Shown: positions 44,301 to 52,383 of the stretch, one piece after another
Layout: every line of letters starts with the position of its first letter
Numbering within the stretch: position 1 is the first letter of the stretch
From: Bradyrhizobiaceae bacterium PARB1
GTDB taxonomy: Bacteria > Pseudomonadota > Alphaproteobacteria > Rhizobiales > Xanthobacteraceae
Assembly: GCA_002256345.1 (NCBI GenBank)
Contig: NKIY01000001.1
Location: 1,056,507 to 1,120,506 of the forward strand
Length of the DNA: 64,000 bases
Reading direction: 5' to 3'
Notes under the pieces: model-generated
Told to the model about the DNA's origin: nothing
The model's database searches: none
Seen by the model: only the letters and a program-made list of their open reading frames with translations
Made by a program: the position numbers and the translations under genes

Positions 44301-44649
44301 CGGACTCGGAGCGCAGTCGATGATCGGTGGCGGTTTCCATGCCTCGTTCTTCACGGCGGCATGGCCGACGGGCGAGTTCGGCGGCATGGGGCTGGAAGGC
44401 TATGTCCGCCTCGGCTTCCGCAAGGAAATGGAAGCCATCGCCGATCCCGTCGAGCGCGAGACGTATTACAAGAACAAGGTCGCCGAGCTCTATGCCAACG
44501 GCAAGGCGACCTCGATCGCCTCGGTTTTCGAGATCGACAATGTCATCGATCCCGCGGAAACGCGGCGCTGGATCATGGCCGGCCTGCGGTCGGTCCCGGT
44601 GCCGCCCGAGCGCGCAACGCGCAAGCGCCCCTGCATCGATACCTGGTAA
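41341..44649 (+). CDS. Single-chain biotin-dependent acyl-CoA carboxylase
   Basis: A 1,102-residue protein with all parts of an acyl-CoA carboxylase in one chain. Residues 1-450 are biotin carboxylase (KLLIANRGEIAIRI, ATP-grasp GGGGRGMRM near 164, FIEANPRLQVEHTVTEE). A linker leads to the biotinyl domain with ESMKMEH, biotin on Lys531. Residues about 590-1102 are the carboxyltransferase (AEGGGGRPGDTDR near 722, GYCFAGNAAMLG, GYGLGAQSMIGGG). Most alphaproteobacterial propionyl- or methylcrotonyl-CoA carboxylases use two separate chains; this layout matches the single-chain long-chain acyl-CoA carboxylase group. Its substrate is presumably the CoA ester made by the preceding ligase. Confidence 0.9.
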   Translation: MSFRKLLIANRGEIAIRIARAAADAGLATVAIHPADDANSLHVRIADEAREIPGRGARAYLDIEGVIGAAKASGCDALHPGYGFLSENADLAQRCADEGIVFVGPSPAALKLFGDKVAAKQLAKRCGVPIIAGTTGPSTLEEIKAFFASLGDNAAIMIKAMAGGGGRGMRMVERAADIDDAYARCQSEAKAGFGYDGVYAERLIRNARHIEVQIIGDRHGNVSHLWERECTIQRRNQKLVEIAPSPSLTDGLRHRIVEAARQLASEARYDSLGTFEFLVDGEAGEADGAFAFIEANPRLQVEHTVTEEVLSVDLVGAQLAVAAGATLVSLGLDHASVPKPRGFAMQLRINMETMDVTGGTQPTGGTLAVFEPPAGPGVRVDTFGYAGYRTSAAFDSLLAKVIVHTPMKWADVVAKGGRALREFRIEGVATNIPFIQAILAHADFQANRVSTSFIDRNVADLVTAAQAVAPSLFAASGTAAHSAVSSATAEPVPEGAVAVMAPLQGTIVSIPVAEGDMVRPGQQLAIIESMKMEHLVTAQQGGRVMRIVAADGATLMQNEAILYLEPQDVEGDLVAEQAEIDLDHIRPDLAELLARQAITFDENRPSSVERRRKTNQRTARENIAQLVDEGSFMEYGSLAIAGQRRRRSVADLIENTPADGLVSGVATVNAKTFGEHAARCMVISYDYTVLAGTQGHMNHKKIDRMLSLVEQWRMPLVFYAEGGGGRPGDTDRLGLTGLDGPSFVQFAKLSGLVPVIGVVSGYCFAGNAAMLGCCDVIIATKNASIGMGGPAMIEGGGLGVYHPAEVGPVSFQSPNGVVDILVEDEEEATRVAQKYLSYFQGAIPAWRAPDQRLLRRAIPENRLRVYDIRNVIDLMADEDSVLEIRRDFGVGMITAFIRIEGKPFGLIANNPKHLGGAIDAEAGDKAARFMQLCDAFDIPIVSLCDTPGFMVGPEAEKTAIVRHVARMFVTGASITVPLFGIVLRKGYGLGAQSMIGGGFHASFFTAAWPTGEFGGMGLEGYVRLGFRKEMEAIADPVERETYYKNKVAELYANGKATSIASVFEIDNVIDPAETRRWIMAGLRSVPVPPERATRKRPCIDTW

Positions 44650-44663
44650 TTCGGAGACCTCAG

Positions 44664-45626
44664 ATGACATCAGCCGCATTCGAGACCGCTATCGAAGACA
44701 CCGGCACCATGCTGATCGGTCCGTGGCGTCAGCCGCGCCAGATGCTGCATGCCCAGACCTACGACTCCCATGCGTCCATCCATGACGATGCGACTGCACA
44801 AAAGCTCGGCTTCAAGGGCGGCACCATCGAAGGGCCGACCCATTTCAGCCAGTTCGCGCCGCTCTGCGCCAAACTATGGGGGCAGGCATGGTTCGAGGCC
44901 GGCTGTCTCTCCGCTCATTATCGCAACGCCGCCTTCGAGGGCGAGGAGGTGCAGGCAATCCTCGAGAAGCCCACGAATGACTCGCGCCATGCGACGGTCC
45001 GGATGGTCAAGCGCGACGGCACGGAAGTGCTGCGCGGCACGGCGTCGGTGGGGCCGGATGTGCCGCCATCGGCGCTCGATGTTAGGCTCACCGAACTGAA
45101 GCCGCTGACCGATGCGGTTATCCTGCGCGACATCGAGATAGGCACGACGACTGCGCCGCAGGACGTCCGGATGGATTTCGACCAGCACATGGGCGATCTT
45201 TATCCGTTCTCCCTCGCGCAGAAGCTGAAAGTCATCACAGAGCCATCGCCTTACTACACGCCGGACAATGGCGAGGGCTCGCCCTGGGGGCGCCCAATCA
45301 TCCCGATGGAAATGCTGAGCGTCCTGTTCCAGCACGGCAACAAGAAGGATGGCCTGCCGGTAAAAGGCCCGGCTGTGGGCCTGTTTGCCGATCAGGAAAT
45401 CCGCGTCATCAAGGGGCCGCTCTTCGTCGGCGAGGATTATCGTATCCGGCGCGAAGTGGTTGCGATGTCCGGCAGCAAGCGCACCGAGAGCCTGTGGGTG
45501 CGCACCGAGGTGTGCGACCGCAATCAGGTTCTCGTGGCAACGATGCTGCTCAATCTGGCGACACTCAAGGAGTCGTATTCCGCATATCAGGCGGAATATG
45601 CCGGTCTTTATCAAAAACAGGATTGA
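44664..45626 (+). CDS. MaoC/hotdog-fold protein, probable hydratase
   Basis: A 320-residue protein. The N-terminal third reads like a MaoC-type hotdog (SIHDDATAQKLGFKGGTIEG then PTHFSQF), and the second half repeats a similar fold (VGEDYRIRREVVAMSGSKRTES). Double-hotdog proteins of this size act as enoyl-CoA hydratases or related enzymes. cggagac precedes the ATG, 14 bp after the carboxylase. It is tail-to-tail with the TetR gene, only 12 bp apart. Acting after ligase and carboxylase is likely; the exact reaction is unknown. Confidence 0.7.
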   Translation: MTSAAFETAIEDTGTMLIGPWRQPRQMLHAQTYDSHASIHDDATAQKLGFKGGTIEGPTHFSQFAPLCAKLWGQAWFEAGCLSAHYRNAAFEGEEVQAILEKPTNDSRHATVRMVKRDGTEVLRGTASVGPDVPPSALDVRLTELKPLTDAVILRDIEIGTTTAPQDVRMDFDQHMGDLYPFSLAQKLKVITEPSPYYTPDNGEGSPWGRPIIPMEMLSVLFQHGNKKDGLPVKGPAVGLFADQEIRVIKGPLFVGEDYRIRREVVAMSGSKRTESLWVRTEVCDRNQVLVATMLLNLATLKESYSAYQAEYAGLYQKQD

Positions 45627-45638
45627 TACGGCTTCGCG

Positions 45639-46307
45639 CTATTGCGAGTCCACGATTTCCCGCATCAGCGGCTTCGATCCATCGAGAAACACGCGGACGG
45701 CATCGCGAACGATGTCGTCCAGTTTCTCCGGTGTGGGCGTTTCATAGACGAAGCGCCGGATCGCCATGTAGAAGATGCGGCCGTGCAGGCCCCAGAACAT
45801 CTCCACTTCGCGCTCCGATAGCGGGACCGCATCGCTTGATGGGAGCTTCAGGTCGTGGCGCAACTCGCGGCATGCGGGCTCGATGATCTGCTCGCGCACG
45901 ATCTGCAGATAGCGCTTGGTGATGTCGAACGATTTCATCCCCGAGAACACGAAGATGCGCACCCAGTTATATTCGAACACCTGCTGCACATATTCGAGAT
46001 AGAACTGCGACAGCCGCGCCTGCAGCGGCTGCGAGCGGTCCTGGATCAGCCCGGCCCATGTGGGTGACCAGCGGCTGAGATAAATCTCTTCATAGACGCG
46101 CTCGATCAGCGCTTCCTTGCTCGGGAAGTGGCGATAGATGGCCGAATGGGTGATGCCCATGCGCTTGGCCAGCTCGCGCGTCTGGCCGCCAAAACCCTGC
46201 TCAGCGAAGAACTTGATCGCCTCGTTGAGGATGAAGCGCTCGCGCTCGGCAGCGCGCATGTTGCGGCGCGGTGGCTTTTCGACGGTTTTGACGGGCTTTT
46301 TGACCAT
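45639..46307 (-). CDS. TetR-family regulator
   Basis: A 222-residue regulator from ATG 46307. The N-terminal helix-turn-helix has RERFILNEAIKFFAEQGFGG, TRELAKRMGITHSAIYRHFPSKEALI; the rest is an all-helical ligand domain. A longer reading to 46766 would overlap the hydroxylase gene and is rejected. Two copies of a GACCAnnTGGTC palindrome lie in the divergent promoter region, so the protein most likely represses itself and the cox-type operon. Confidence 0.9.
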   Translation of the reverse strand: MVKKPVKTVEKPPRRNMRAAERERFILNEAIKFFAEQGFGGQTRELAKRMGITHSAIYRHFPSKEALIERVYEEIYLSRWSPTWAGLIQDRSQPLQARLSQFYLEYVQQVFEYNWVRIFVFSGMKSFDITKRYLQIVREQIIEPACRELRHDLKLPSSDAVPLSEREVEMFWGLHGRIFYMAIRRFVYETPTPEKLDDIVRDAVRVFLDGSKPLMREIVDSQ

Positions 46308-46353
46308 ATGCACTTCGATTTGCTTGTGACTGAATATCGCAATCGCGAAAAGA

Positions 46354-46365
46354 GACCAACTGGTC
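46354..46365. promoter_or_regulatory. TetR operator, site 1
   Basis: gaccaactggtc is a perfect 5-bp inverted repeat with a 2-bp spacer, 47 bp before the TetR start. An almost identical site lies 53 bp away, centre to centre. Confidence 0.7.
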
Positions 46366-46406
46366 ATTTCTCTTGACCGCAGGAATTTGGCGTGTTCTAG
46401 GTTTAA

Positions 46407-46418
46407 GACCAAATGGTC
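46407..46418. promoter_or_regulatory. TetR operator, site 2
   Basis: gaccaaatggtc, the second copy of the palindrome, 40 bp before the TTG start of the medium-subunit gene. The 53-bp spacing is about five helical turns, so both sites face the same side of the DNA. Confidence 0.7.
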
Positions 46419-46457
46419 ACAAAAGCTCGGCGTCCGCGAGACGTCTGGGAGGATGAG

Positions 46458-47321
46458 TTGAAGGCGAGGGCGTTCAACTATGTGAGGGCTTCCACGCTCG
46501 TGGAGGCACTGGATGCGTTCGAGGCGGCGGGCAGCGATGCGAGCTATATCGCAGGCGGCCAGAGCCTCGTGCCCGCGCTCGCCTTGCGTTTGCAGGCGCC
46601 TGAGGTGCTCATCGACATCGCGCATATTCCCGATCTTCGGGGCATCGAGCTCAGAGGCAGCTGGCTTCGGATCGGTGCACTGACGCGCCATGCCGAGGTG
46701 CTCACCGATCCGCTGATCCGTCAGTATGCGCCGCTCTACAGCGAAGCCGCGCCGCACGTCGCTCATCCGGCGATTCGTAACAAAGGCACGCTCGGCGGCA
46801 GCGTTTCACATGCCGATCCCGCTTCGGAATTCCCAGCGATGACGCTCGCGCTTGGTGCCGAACTCGAAATCGCCAATCGCGATGGCACGCGCCGTGTGCC
46901 GGCGGATGAATTCTTCGTCGATCTGTTTCAAACCGCCATCGAACCCGGCGAATTGCTGGTCGCCATTCATGTGCCGGTCGTTGGGCCGAAGCATCGCTGT
47001 GCCTTCCATGAGCTGGCGCGCCGCCGCGGCGATTTCGCTCTGGTCGGCTGCGGCATTCTTGCAGAAGTGGTCGATGACGCGATCGCGCAGATTCGGATCG
47101 TATTCTTCTCGGTCGGCAATACGCCTTTACGTGCCTGGAAGGTGGAAGACGCACTGCTGGGGCGTGTGCTCAATCAGGACGCCATCGCCGCGGCCCAAGA
47201 AGCTGTTGTCCACGATCTCGATCCGCCCGATGACGAGAATGTGCCACCCGCCATGCGGCGCCATCTGGCGCGCGTGTTGCTCGGTCGGTTGCTCGGTGAG
47301 ATCGCGAGGCAGGTGCCATGA
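46458..47321 (+). CDS. CoxM-like FAD-binding subunit of molybdenum hydroxylase
   Basis: A 287-residue medium subunit. FAD-binding signatures are YIAGGQSLVPALALRL and HPAIRNKGTLGGSVSHADPASEFP. TTG at 46458 is chosen because ggaggatgag precedes it and the product then begins KARAFNYVRAST, as CoxM proteins do; an ATG at 46413 overlaps the operator. Electrons pass from the Mo site through the 2Fe-2S subunit to this FAD. The stop overlaps the next gene by ATGA. Confidence 0.88.
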   Translation: MKARAFNYVRASTLVEALDAFEAAGSDASYIAGGQSLVPALALRLQAPEVLIDIAHIPDLRGIELRGSWLRIGALTRHAEVLTDPLIRQYAPLYSEAAPHVAHPAIRNKGTLGGSVSHADPASEFPAMTLALGAELEIANRDGTRRVPADEFFVDLFQTAIEPGELLVAIHVPVVGPKHRCAFHELARRRGDFALVGCGILAEVVDDAIAQIRIVFFSVGNTPLRAWKVEDALLGRVLNQDAIAAAQEAVVHDLDPPDDENVPPAMRRHLARVLLGRLLGEIARQVP

Positions 47322-47833
47322 GCGATCTTGTTGATGTGACCATGACGGTGAATGGCAGCGAGGTCGCGCATCGCGTCCCGGCGCGAACGACGCTCGCCGA
47401 TTTCCTGCGCCAAACGCTCGAACTCACCGGCACCCATACCGGTTGCGAGATGGGCGTCTGTGGTGCGTGCCTCGTGCTTCTCGACGGCCGCGTCGTGCAT
47501 TCCTGCCTGACTTTCGCTGTGCAGGCGAGTGGCTCGTCCATCGAGACGGTGGAGGGGCTGACGGAGCGTGCTGCCATCGCCGATCTGCAAGAGGCCTTCC
47601 ATCAGCGCAACTCCCTGCAATGCGGCTTCTGCACGCCGGGCATGCTGATGACGGCGTACAGTTTGCTGTCGCAGCCCGGCATTCCGACGCGCGAGGAAAT
47701 CCGCGATGCGCTGTCCGGCAACTATTGCCGCTGCACCGGCTATGAAGCGATCGTCGACGCCATCGAGACCACGGCACGCAACCGTGCCGAAGGTCGTCGC
47801 AATACTCCTGCGCGCAAGAAGGCCGACGCATGA
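47318..47833 (+). CDS. CoxS-like 2Fe-2S subunit of molybdenum hydroxylase
   Basis: A 171-residue small subunit with two [2Fe-2S] clusters. The plant-type cluster uses Cys43, Cys48, Cys51 and Cys63 (GCEMGVCGAC...HSC); the second uses Cys102, Cys105, Cys137 and Cys139 (QCGFCTPGM...NYCRCTGYE). All eight ligands are present. It overlaps both neighbours by ATGA, giving fixed stoichiometry of the three subunits. Confidence 0.93.
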   Translation: MSDLVDVTMTVNGSEVAHRVPARTTLADFLRQTLELTGTHTGCEMGVCGACLVLLDGRVVHSCLTFAVQASGSSIETVEGLTERAAIADLQEAFHQRNSLQCGFCTPGMLMTAYSLLSQPGIPTREEIRDALSGNYCRCTGYEAIVDAIETTARNRAEGRRNTPARKKADA

Positions 47834-50202
47834 GCGCGATCACCTCCCTCGATCGTCCGAACGCTTATATTGGCCGTTCGGTTCCGCGGCCGAATGCTAA
47901 GCGACTGCTCGCCGGCCGTGGCCGCTATGTTACAGACATTACGCTACCGCGCATGCTGCACGTCGCCTATGTCCGCAGCCCTTATGCGCATGCGAAGATC
48001 GTGTCCATCGATGCGCAGGCGGCGCGCGAGGCGCCTGGTGTGCGGCTGGTCGCCACAGGCGAAGATCTGGCAAAGCTCTGCACGCCATGGGTCGGCACCA
48101 TGGATCACTTCAAGGGCATGAAGTCGCCGCCGCAATTGCCGTTGCCAGTCGACAAGGTGGTGTGGGCCGGGCAGGCGGTGGTCGCCGTCGTCGCCGATAC
48201 GCGCGCGCTGGCGGAAGATGCCGCTGAACTGGTGTCTGTCGAGTTCGATGAACTTCCGGCTGTCGTCGATATCGATGCGGCCCGCGATCCCGATGCGCCG
48301 GTGATCTCGCCGGAGCTCGGCAGCAATCTGTGCTTCCAAGGCAAACTGGATACCGGCGGCGTCGACGATGTGTTCGCCGGGGCCGCGCATGTGGTCGAGG
48401 AGGAATTCCACTTCGGCCGGCACACTGCCGTCACCATGGAGCCGCGCGCGATCATCGCCGATTACGATGCCAGCGAGCCGAAGCTGACTGTGCATCATGC
48501 CACGCAGACGCCGTATCAGTTTCAGGATATCTATTCGCGGCACTATGGAATTCCCGAAGCCTGCGTGCGCGTGATCGCACCGGATATCGGCGGCTCCTTT
48601 GGCATGAAGCTGCACATGTATCACGAGGACATGGCGGTGGTTGGGCTCAGCATCATGCTGAGACGCCCGGTAAAATATGTCGCCGATCGCATGGAATCCT
48701 TCGTGTCGGACATTCATGCGCGCGACCATCGCGTCCGCGCGCGCATGGCGGCGGATGCTGATGGCAATATCCTCGCCATGGATGTCGAGGATGTCACCGG
48801 CATCGGTGCTTTCTCCGCCTATCCGCGCACTAGCGTGGTCGAGGGCAACCAAGTCTATCGCCTGATGGGCGCGCCTTACACCTTCAAGAATTATCGCGCC
48901 GATCTGCAGGTGGTGTTCCAGAATAAAGTGCAGATGAGCCAGTATCGCGCCGTCGGCCACCCCGTGGCATGCACGGTGACCGAGCGGCTGGTGGACATGA
49001 TCGCCGCGAGGACGTCGCGCGATGTGTTCGATATCCGCAGCGGTAACTTGATTCCGGACGACGCCTATCCCTGCACGTCGCCCACCGGCTACAAATTCGA
49101 AGCCCTGTCGCATCATGCCTGTCTCGCGAAAATCCGCGAGATGATGGACTATGACGGCCTGCGCGCCGAGCAGACGGAGCTGCGCAAGCAGGGCGTCCAT
49201 CGTGGCATCGGCATCGCGACTTTTGTCGAGATCACCAATCCCAGCCCGGCCTTCTATGGCGTCGGCGGCGTGCGCATCTCGTCGCAGGATGGCGCCATCC
49301 TCAAGATCACGCCATCCGGCGATGTGCGTTGCCTGATCTCGATCACCGAGCTGGGGCAAGGCACCGAAACCATTGTCGGCCAGATCGTGGCCGAGCATCT
49401 CGGCGTCGATCGCGATCGCATCAAGGTCATCACCGGCGATACGGAAACAACGCCCCATGGCGGCGCCACCTATGCCTGCCGCGGCGCCGGCATCGGCGGC
49501 GAAACGGCGCTGCAGGCGGCGCAGAAGCTCAAGGGCAACGTGCTCTCCGTCGCTGCGGCGATCCTGCAGGAGGAAGCTGACAAGCTCGACATGCAGGCCG
49601 GCTGGATCATCGACAAGGCCACCAGCCAGCAGCGCATCGAACTCGCCGAGATCGCACGCATCGCCTATTTCCGCTCGGATACGCTGCCGCCGGGCACGCA
49701 GGCGCAGCTCTCCGTCGCGCATCATTATGCGCCGGAGGGCTATCCATTTGCCTTCACCAATGGCGTGCAAGCCTGTCATCTCGAACTCGATGTCGAAACC
49801 GGCTTCGTCAAAATCCTGAAGATGTGGGTGGTCGAAGATTGCGGCCGCGTCATCAATCCGTTGCTGGTGGACGAGCAGATCCGCGGCGGCGTGGTGCAAG
49901 GATTGGGCGCGGCCTTCTTCGAGGAGTGCGTCTATGGCGACAGCGGCCAGCTCACCAATGGATCGCTGGCCGACTATCTCGTCCCCATGGCGGTGGAGAT
50001 GCCGGATATCGTCGTCGCCCATGTGGAGACGCCAACGCTGGATACCCAGCTTGGCGCCAAGGGAGTCGGCGAAGCCGGCACGGCGGCGGCTTCGGCTGCG
50101 GCGATGAACGCCATCAACGATGCGATGTCGCCATTCGGTGGCGCCATCGCGCAGGTGCCGATGACGCCTGCGCGCATACTCAAGGCACTTGGACACATCT
50201 GA
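47830..50202 (+). CDS. CoxL-like molybdopterin subunit of hydroxylase
   Basis: A 790-residue large subunit of the xanthine oxidase / CO dehydrogenase superfamily. Substrate-binding N-terminal part (RLLAGRGRYVTDI, LHVAYVRSPYAHAKI), Mo-cofactor motifs GGSFGMKLHMYHED, and the catalytic Glu748 in KGVGEAGTAAAS. The active-site loop reads SQYRAVGHP around Tyr372, not the CSFR loop of form I CO dehydrogenase nor the YRGAGR of form II. It is therefore more likely a hydroxylase for an organic (perhaps heteroaromatic) compound. The following Liv-type importer presumably supplies that compound. Confidence 0.88.
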   Translation: MSAITSLDRPNAYIGRSVPRPNAKRLLAGRGRYVTDITLPRMLHVAYVRSPYAHAKIVSIDAQAAREAPGVRLVATGEDLAKLCTPWVGTMDHFKGMKSPPQLPLPVDKVVWAGQAVVAVVADTRALAEDAAELVSVEFDELPAVVDIDAARDPDAPVISPELGSNLCFQGKLDTGGVDDVFAGAAHVVEEEFHFGRHTAVTMEPRAIIADYDASEPKLTVHHATQTPYQFQDIYSRHYGIPEACVRVIAPDIGGSFGMKLHMYHEDMAVVGLSIMLRRPVKYVADRMESFVSDIHARDHRVRARMAADADGNILAMDVEDVTGIGAFSAYPRTSVVEGNQVYRLMGAPYTFKNYRADLQVVFQNKVQMSQYRAVGHPVACTVTERLVDMIAARTSRDVFDIRSGNLIPDDAYPCTSPTGYKFEALSHHACLAKIREMMDYDGLRAEQTELRKQGVHRGIGIATFVEITNPSPAFYGVGGVRISSQDGAILKITPSGDVRCLISITELGQGTETIVGQIVAEHLGVDRDRIKVITGDTETTPHGGATYACRGAGIGGETALQAAQKLKGNVLSVAAAILQEEADKLDMQAGWIIDKATSQQRIELAEIARIAYFRSDTLPPGTQAQLSVAHHYAPEGYPFAFTNGVQACHLELDVETGFVKILKMWVVEDCGRVINPLLVDEQIRGGVVQGLGAAFFEECVYGDSGQLTNGSLADYLVPMAVEMPDIVVAHVETPTLDTQLGAKGVGEAGTAAASAAAMNAINDAMSPFGGAIAQVPMTPARILKALGHI

Positions 50203-50232
50203 TCAACAAAACTGACAACAGGGAGGGAGCAC

Positions 50233-51483
50233 ATGACCAAGGACAATCACAACTCGAGCCGGCTCAACATCTCGCGTCGCCATATGCTGGCTGCGCTCGG
50301 CACCAGCGCAACCATGGTCGCGATGCCGTGGATCGCCCGCGCGGCTGACGACAATATCCGTATCGGCTTTCCTACGCCGCTGACCGGTCCCTTCGCCGCC
50401 GAAGCCAAGGATCAGGTCAAGAGCGCTGAACTCGCCGTCAAGCAGGTCAACGACAAGGGCGGTGTCAACGGCCGCAAGGTCGAATTGCTGGTGCGCGATG
50501 ACAAGCTGAATGGCGGCGAAGCCGCGACACGCACGCTCGAACTGATCGAGAAGGACAAGGTGCATGCGATCGTCGGGTCGCTGTCCAGCGCCGTGCAGCT
50601 CGCGGTCAATGAAGTCACCCGCGCCCGCGGCGTGCTCTATGTCTCGATCAGCCAGTCCGACACCATCAACGAGGTCAAGGATTTCAGCAAATACACTTTT
50701 CACGAAGCGCTGAACCCGACAATGACCACGGCCGCCGTGGCGCGTCATGCCTTCAAGAAGGGCACCAAGGTCGCCCATCTCGTCGCCGACTATGCCTATG
50801 GCCATGAAATGCTGCGCGGCTTCAAGCGCGCGCAGGCGGCGATCGGCGCGGAGACAGTGGGCGAGATCATGCACCCGTTCGGCGCCGCCGACTATTCGAC
50901 CTTCATGCCGCGCCTGCGCTCGATGCGTCCGGATATTCTCTGTATCAGCAATTTCGGCCGCGACCAGGCCAACTCGATCAAGCAGGCGGTGGATTTCGGC
51001 CTCAAGCAGAGTTCGAAGATCGTCGTGCCGGTGTTGCTGCACAATCAGCGTTTGGCTGTCACGCCTGAAGTGTTCGAAGGCGTCGTGGGCGGCTCTAATT
51101 ATTATTGGGGCCTCGAGGGCACGCTGCCTTCGGCCAAGGCGTTCAACGATGCCTATCGCGCGGCCAATGGAGGCGCGATTCCGACCGACTACGGCGCTTA
51201 CGGCTACACCGGCGTCATGTCGCTGCTGCAGGCGATGCAAGCCGCGGGCGGCACCGACACCGACAAGGTGATCGCGGCTCTCGAAGCGCTGAAATACGAC
51301 GTTGCCAAGGGCCCGCAATATTATCGCAAATGTGATCATCAGTCGGTGCAGTCGGTGCTCGTTCTTGAGTCCAAGAAGAAGGCCGACATGAAGAGTGACA
51401 GCGACCTGTTCAGCATCGTCGCCAATGAAGCGCCGTCGGAACAGGTGCTGCGCACCTGCGCTGAACTCGGCTTCCCCACCTAA
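50233..51483 (+). CDS. Liv-type ABC transporter solute-binding protein
   Basis: A 416-residue periplasmic-binding protein of the LivK type. Leader with RLNISRRHMLAALGTSATMV (twin-arginine) and cleavage near ARAADDN. Mature motifs: IRIGFPTPLTGPFAAEAKDQ, QVNDKGGVNGRKVELLVRDD, HAIVGSLSSAVQLAV. gggaggga precedes the ATG. It heads the four further genes of a complete branched-chain-type importer, located after a molybdenum hydroxylase; the ligand is probably the hydroxylase substrate, possibly an aromatic acid, as many bradyrhizobial Liv proteins bind such compounds. Confidence 0.92.
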   Translation: MTKDNHNSSRLNISRRHMLAALGTSATMVAMPWIARAADDNIRIGFPTPLTGPFAAEAKDQVKSAELAVKQVNDKGGVNGRKVELLVRDDKLNGGEAATRTLELIEKDKVHAIVGSLSSAVQLAVNEVTRARGVLYVSISQSDTINEVKDFSKYTFHEALNPTMTTAAVARHAFKKGTKVAHLVADYAYGHEMLRGFKRAQAAIGAETVGEIMHPFGAADYSTFMPRLRSMRPDILCISNFGRDQANSIKQAVDFGLKQSSKIVVPVLLHNQRLAVTPEVFEGVVGGSNYYWGLEGTLPSAKAFNDAYRAANGGAIPTDYGAYGYTGVMSLLQAMQAAGGTDTDKVIAALEALKYDVAKGPQYYRKCDHQSVQSVLVLESKKKADMKSDSDLFSIVANEAPSEQVLRTCAELGFPT

Positions 51484-51503
51484 GCGAAGGCACGCGCCGT
51501 CCC

Positions 51504-52370
51504 ATGGATACAGAACTCATTCTGATGCAGCTCTTTTCCGGAGTTGCCCTCGGTGCCATCCTCGTGATCACCGCGCTCGGCCTGTCGATCATTTTCGGCA
51601 TGATGGGCGTCGTGAATTTCGCGCATGGTGCCCTGTTCATGGTCGGCGCCTATGCCGGGCTGTGGGTTGCTTCGCTCACGGGCAGTTTCTGGTGGGGGCT
51701 CCTCGTGGCCCCCATCATGATCGGCGTGTTCGGCATGCTGATCGAATTCGTCCTGATCCGGCGGCTCTATGGCCGCTCGATCGATGATCCACTGCTGCTC
51801 ACCTTCGGCCTCAGCTACGTGCTGGTCGAAGGTGTGCGCATCGTGTTCGGCAGCGACGGCATCCCGTTCCCGACGCCGTCACTGCTCACCGGCGTGGTCG
51901 ATCTCGGCGTCGGCTTCTTCCCAATCTATCGCATCTTCGTGGTCGGCCTCGTCTTCGCCATCGTCGTACTGCTATGGCTCGGGCTGGAGAAAACAAAATT
52001 CGGCCTCATCGTGCGCGCCGGCTCGCGTGATCCCACGATGATGCGCGTGCTCGGCGTCGATATCAGCAAGGTCTGGCTCGGCGTGTTCGGCCTCGGCGTC
52101 GGCCTTGCCGCGTTGGGTGGCGTGCTGGCCGGACCGATGCGGTCGGTCAATCCCGAGATGGGCGCGCTGGTGCTGGCCGAGGCCTTCGTGGTCACGGTCA
52201 TCGGCGGCCTCGGCTCGCTGGTCGGCGCTATCATCGCCGGCCTCGTGGTCGGCGTCGTCATCAGCATGACCGCGCTGTTCGCGCCAGAGATGGCGACCAT
52301 CGTGATGTTCGCGCTGATGGCCATCGTGCTTCTGATCCGGCCGCAAGGCCTGTTCGGCAAACTCGCGTAA
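51504..52370 (+). CDS. Liv-type ABC permease (LivH-like)
   Basis: A 288-residue permease with about eight hydrophobic segments, starting QLFSGVALGAILVITALGLS and containing GVVNFAHGALFMVGAY, the LivH hallmark, and GLGVGLAALGGVLAGPMRSVNPEMG. It ends in IVLLIRPQGLFGK, as LivH proteins do. Spacing to both neighbours is 13-20 bp. Confidence 0.93.
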   Translation: MDTELILMQLFSGVALGAILVITALGLSIIFGMMGVVNFAHGALFMVGAYAGLWVASLTGSFWWGLLVAPIMIGVFGMLIEFVLIRRLYGRSIDDPLLLTFGLSYVLVEGVRIVFGSDGIPFPTPSLLTGVVDLGVGFFPIYRIFVVGLVFAIVVLLWLGLEKTKFGLIVRAGSRDPTMMRVLGVDISKVWLGVFGLGVGLAALGGVLAGPMRSVNPEMGALVLAEAFVVTVIGGLGSLVGAIIAGLVVGVVISMTALFAPEMATIVMFALMAIVLLIRPQGLFGKLA

Positions 52371-52383
52371 CGGAGAGACGATC

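Noticed and set aside
45639..46766. Extended 375-residue version of the TetR gene
   Set aside because: The extra N-terminal 153 residues cover the operators and the start of the divergent hydroxylase gene and have no homology to the family.
47944..50196. 750-codon open frame antisense to the CoxL-like gene
   Set aside because: High GC3 of the real gene leaves the opposite strand open. The antisense product is Arg/His-rich with no family, and the sense protein has complete motifs.
46458..50202. Calling the cox genes an aerobic CO dehydrogenase
   Set aside because: The active-site loop lacks CSFR and YRGAGR; only superfamily membership can be supported.
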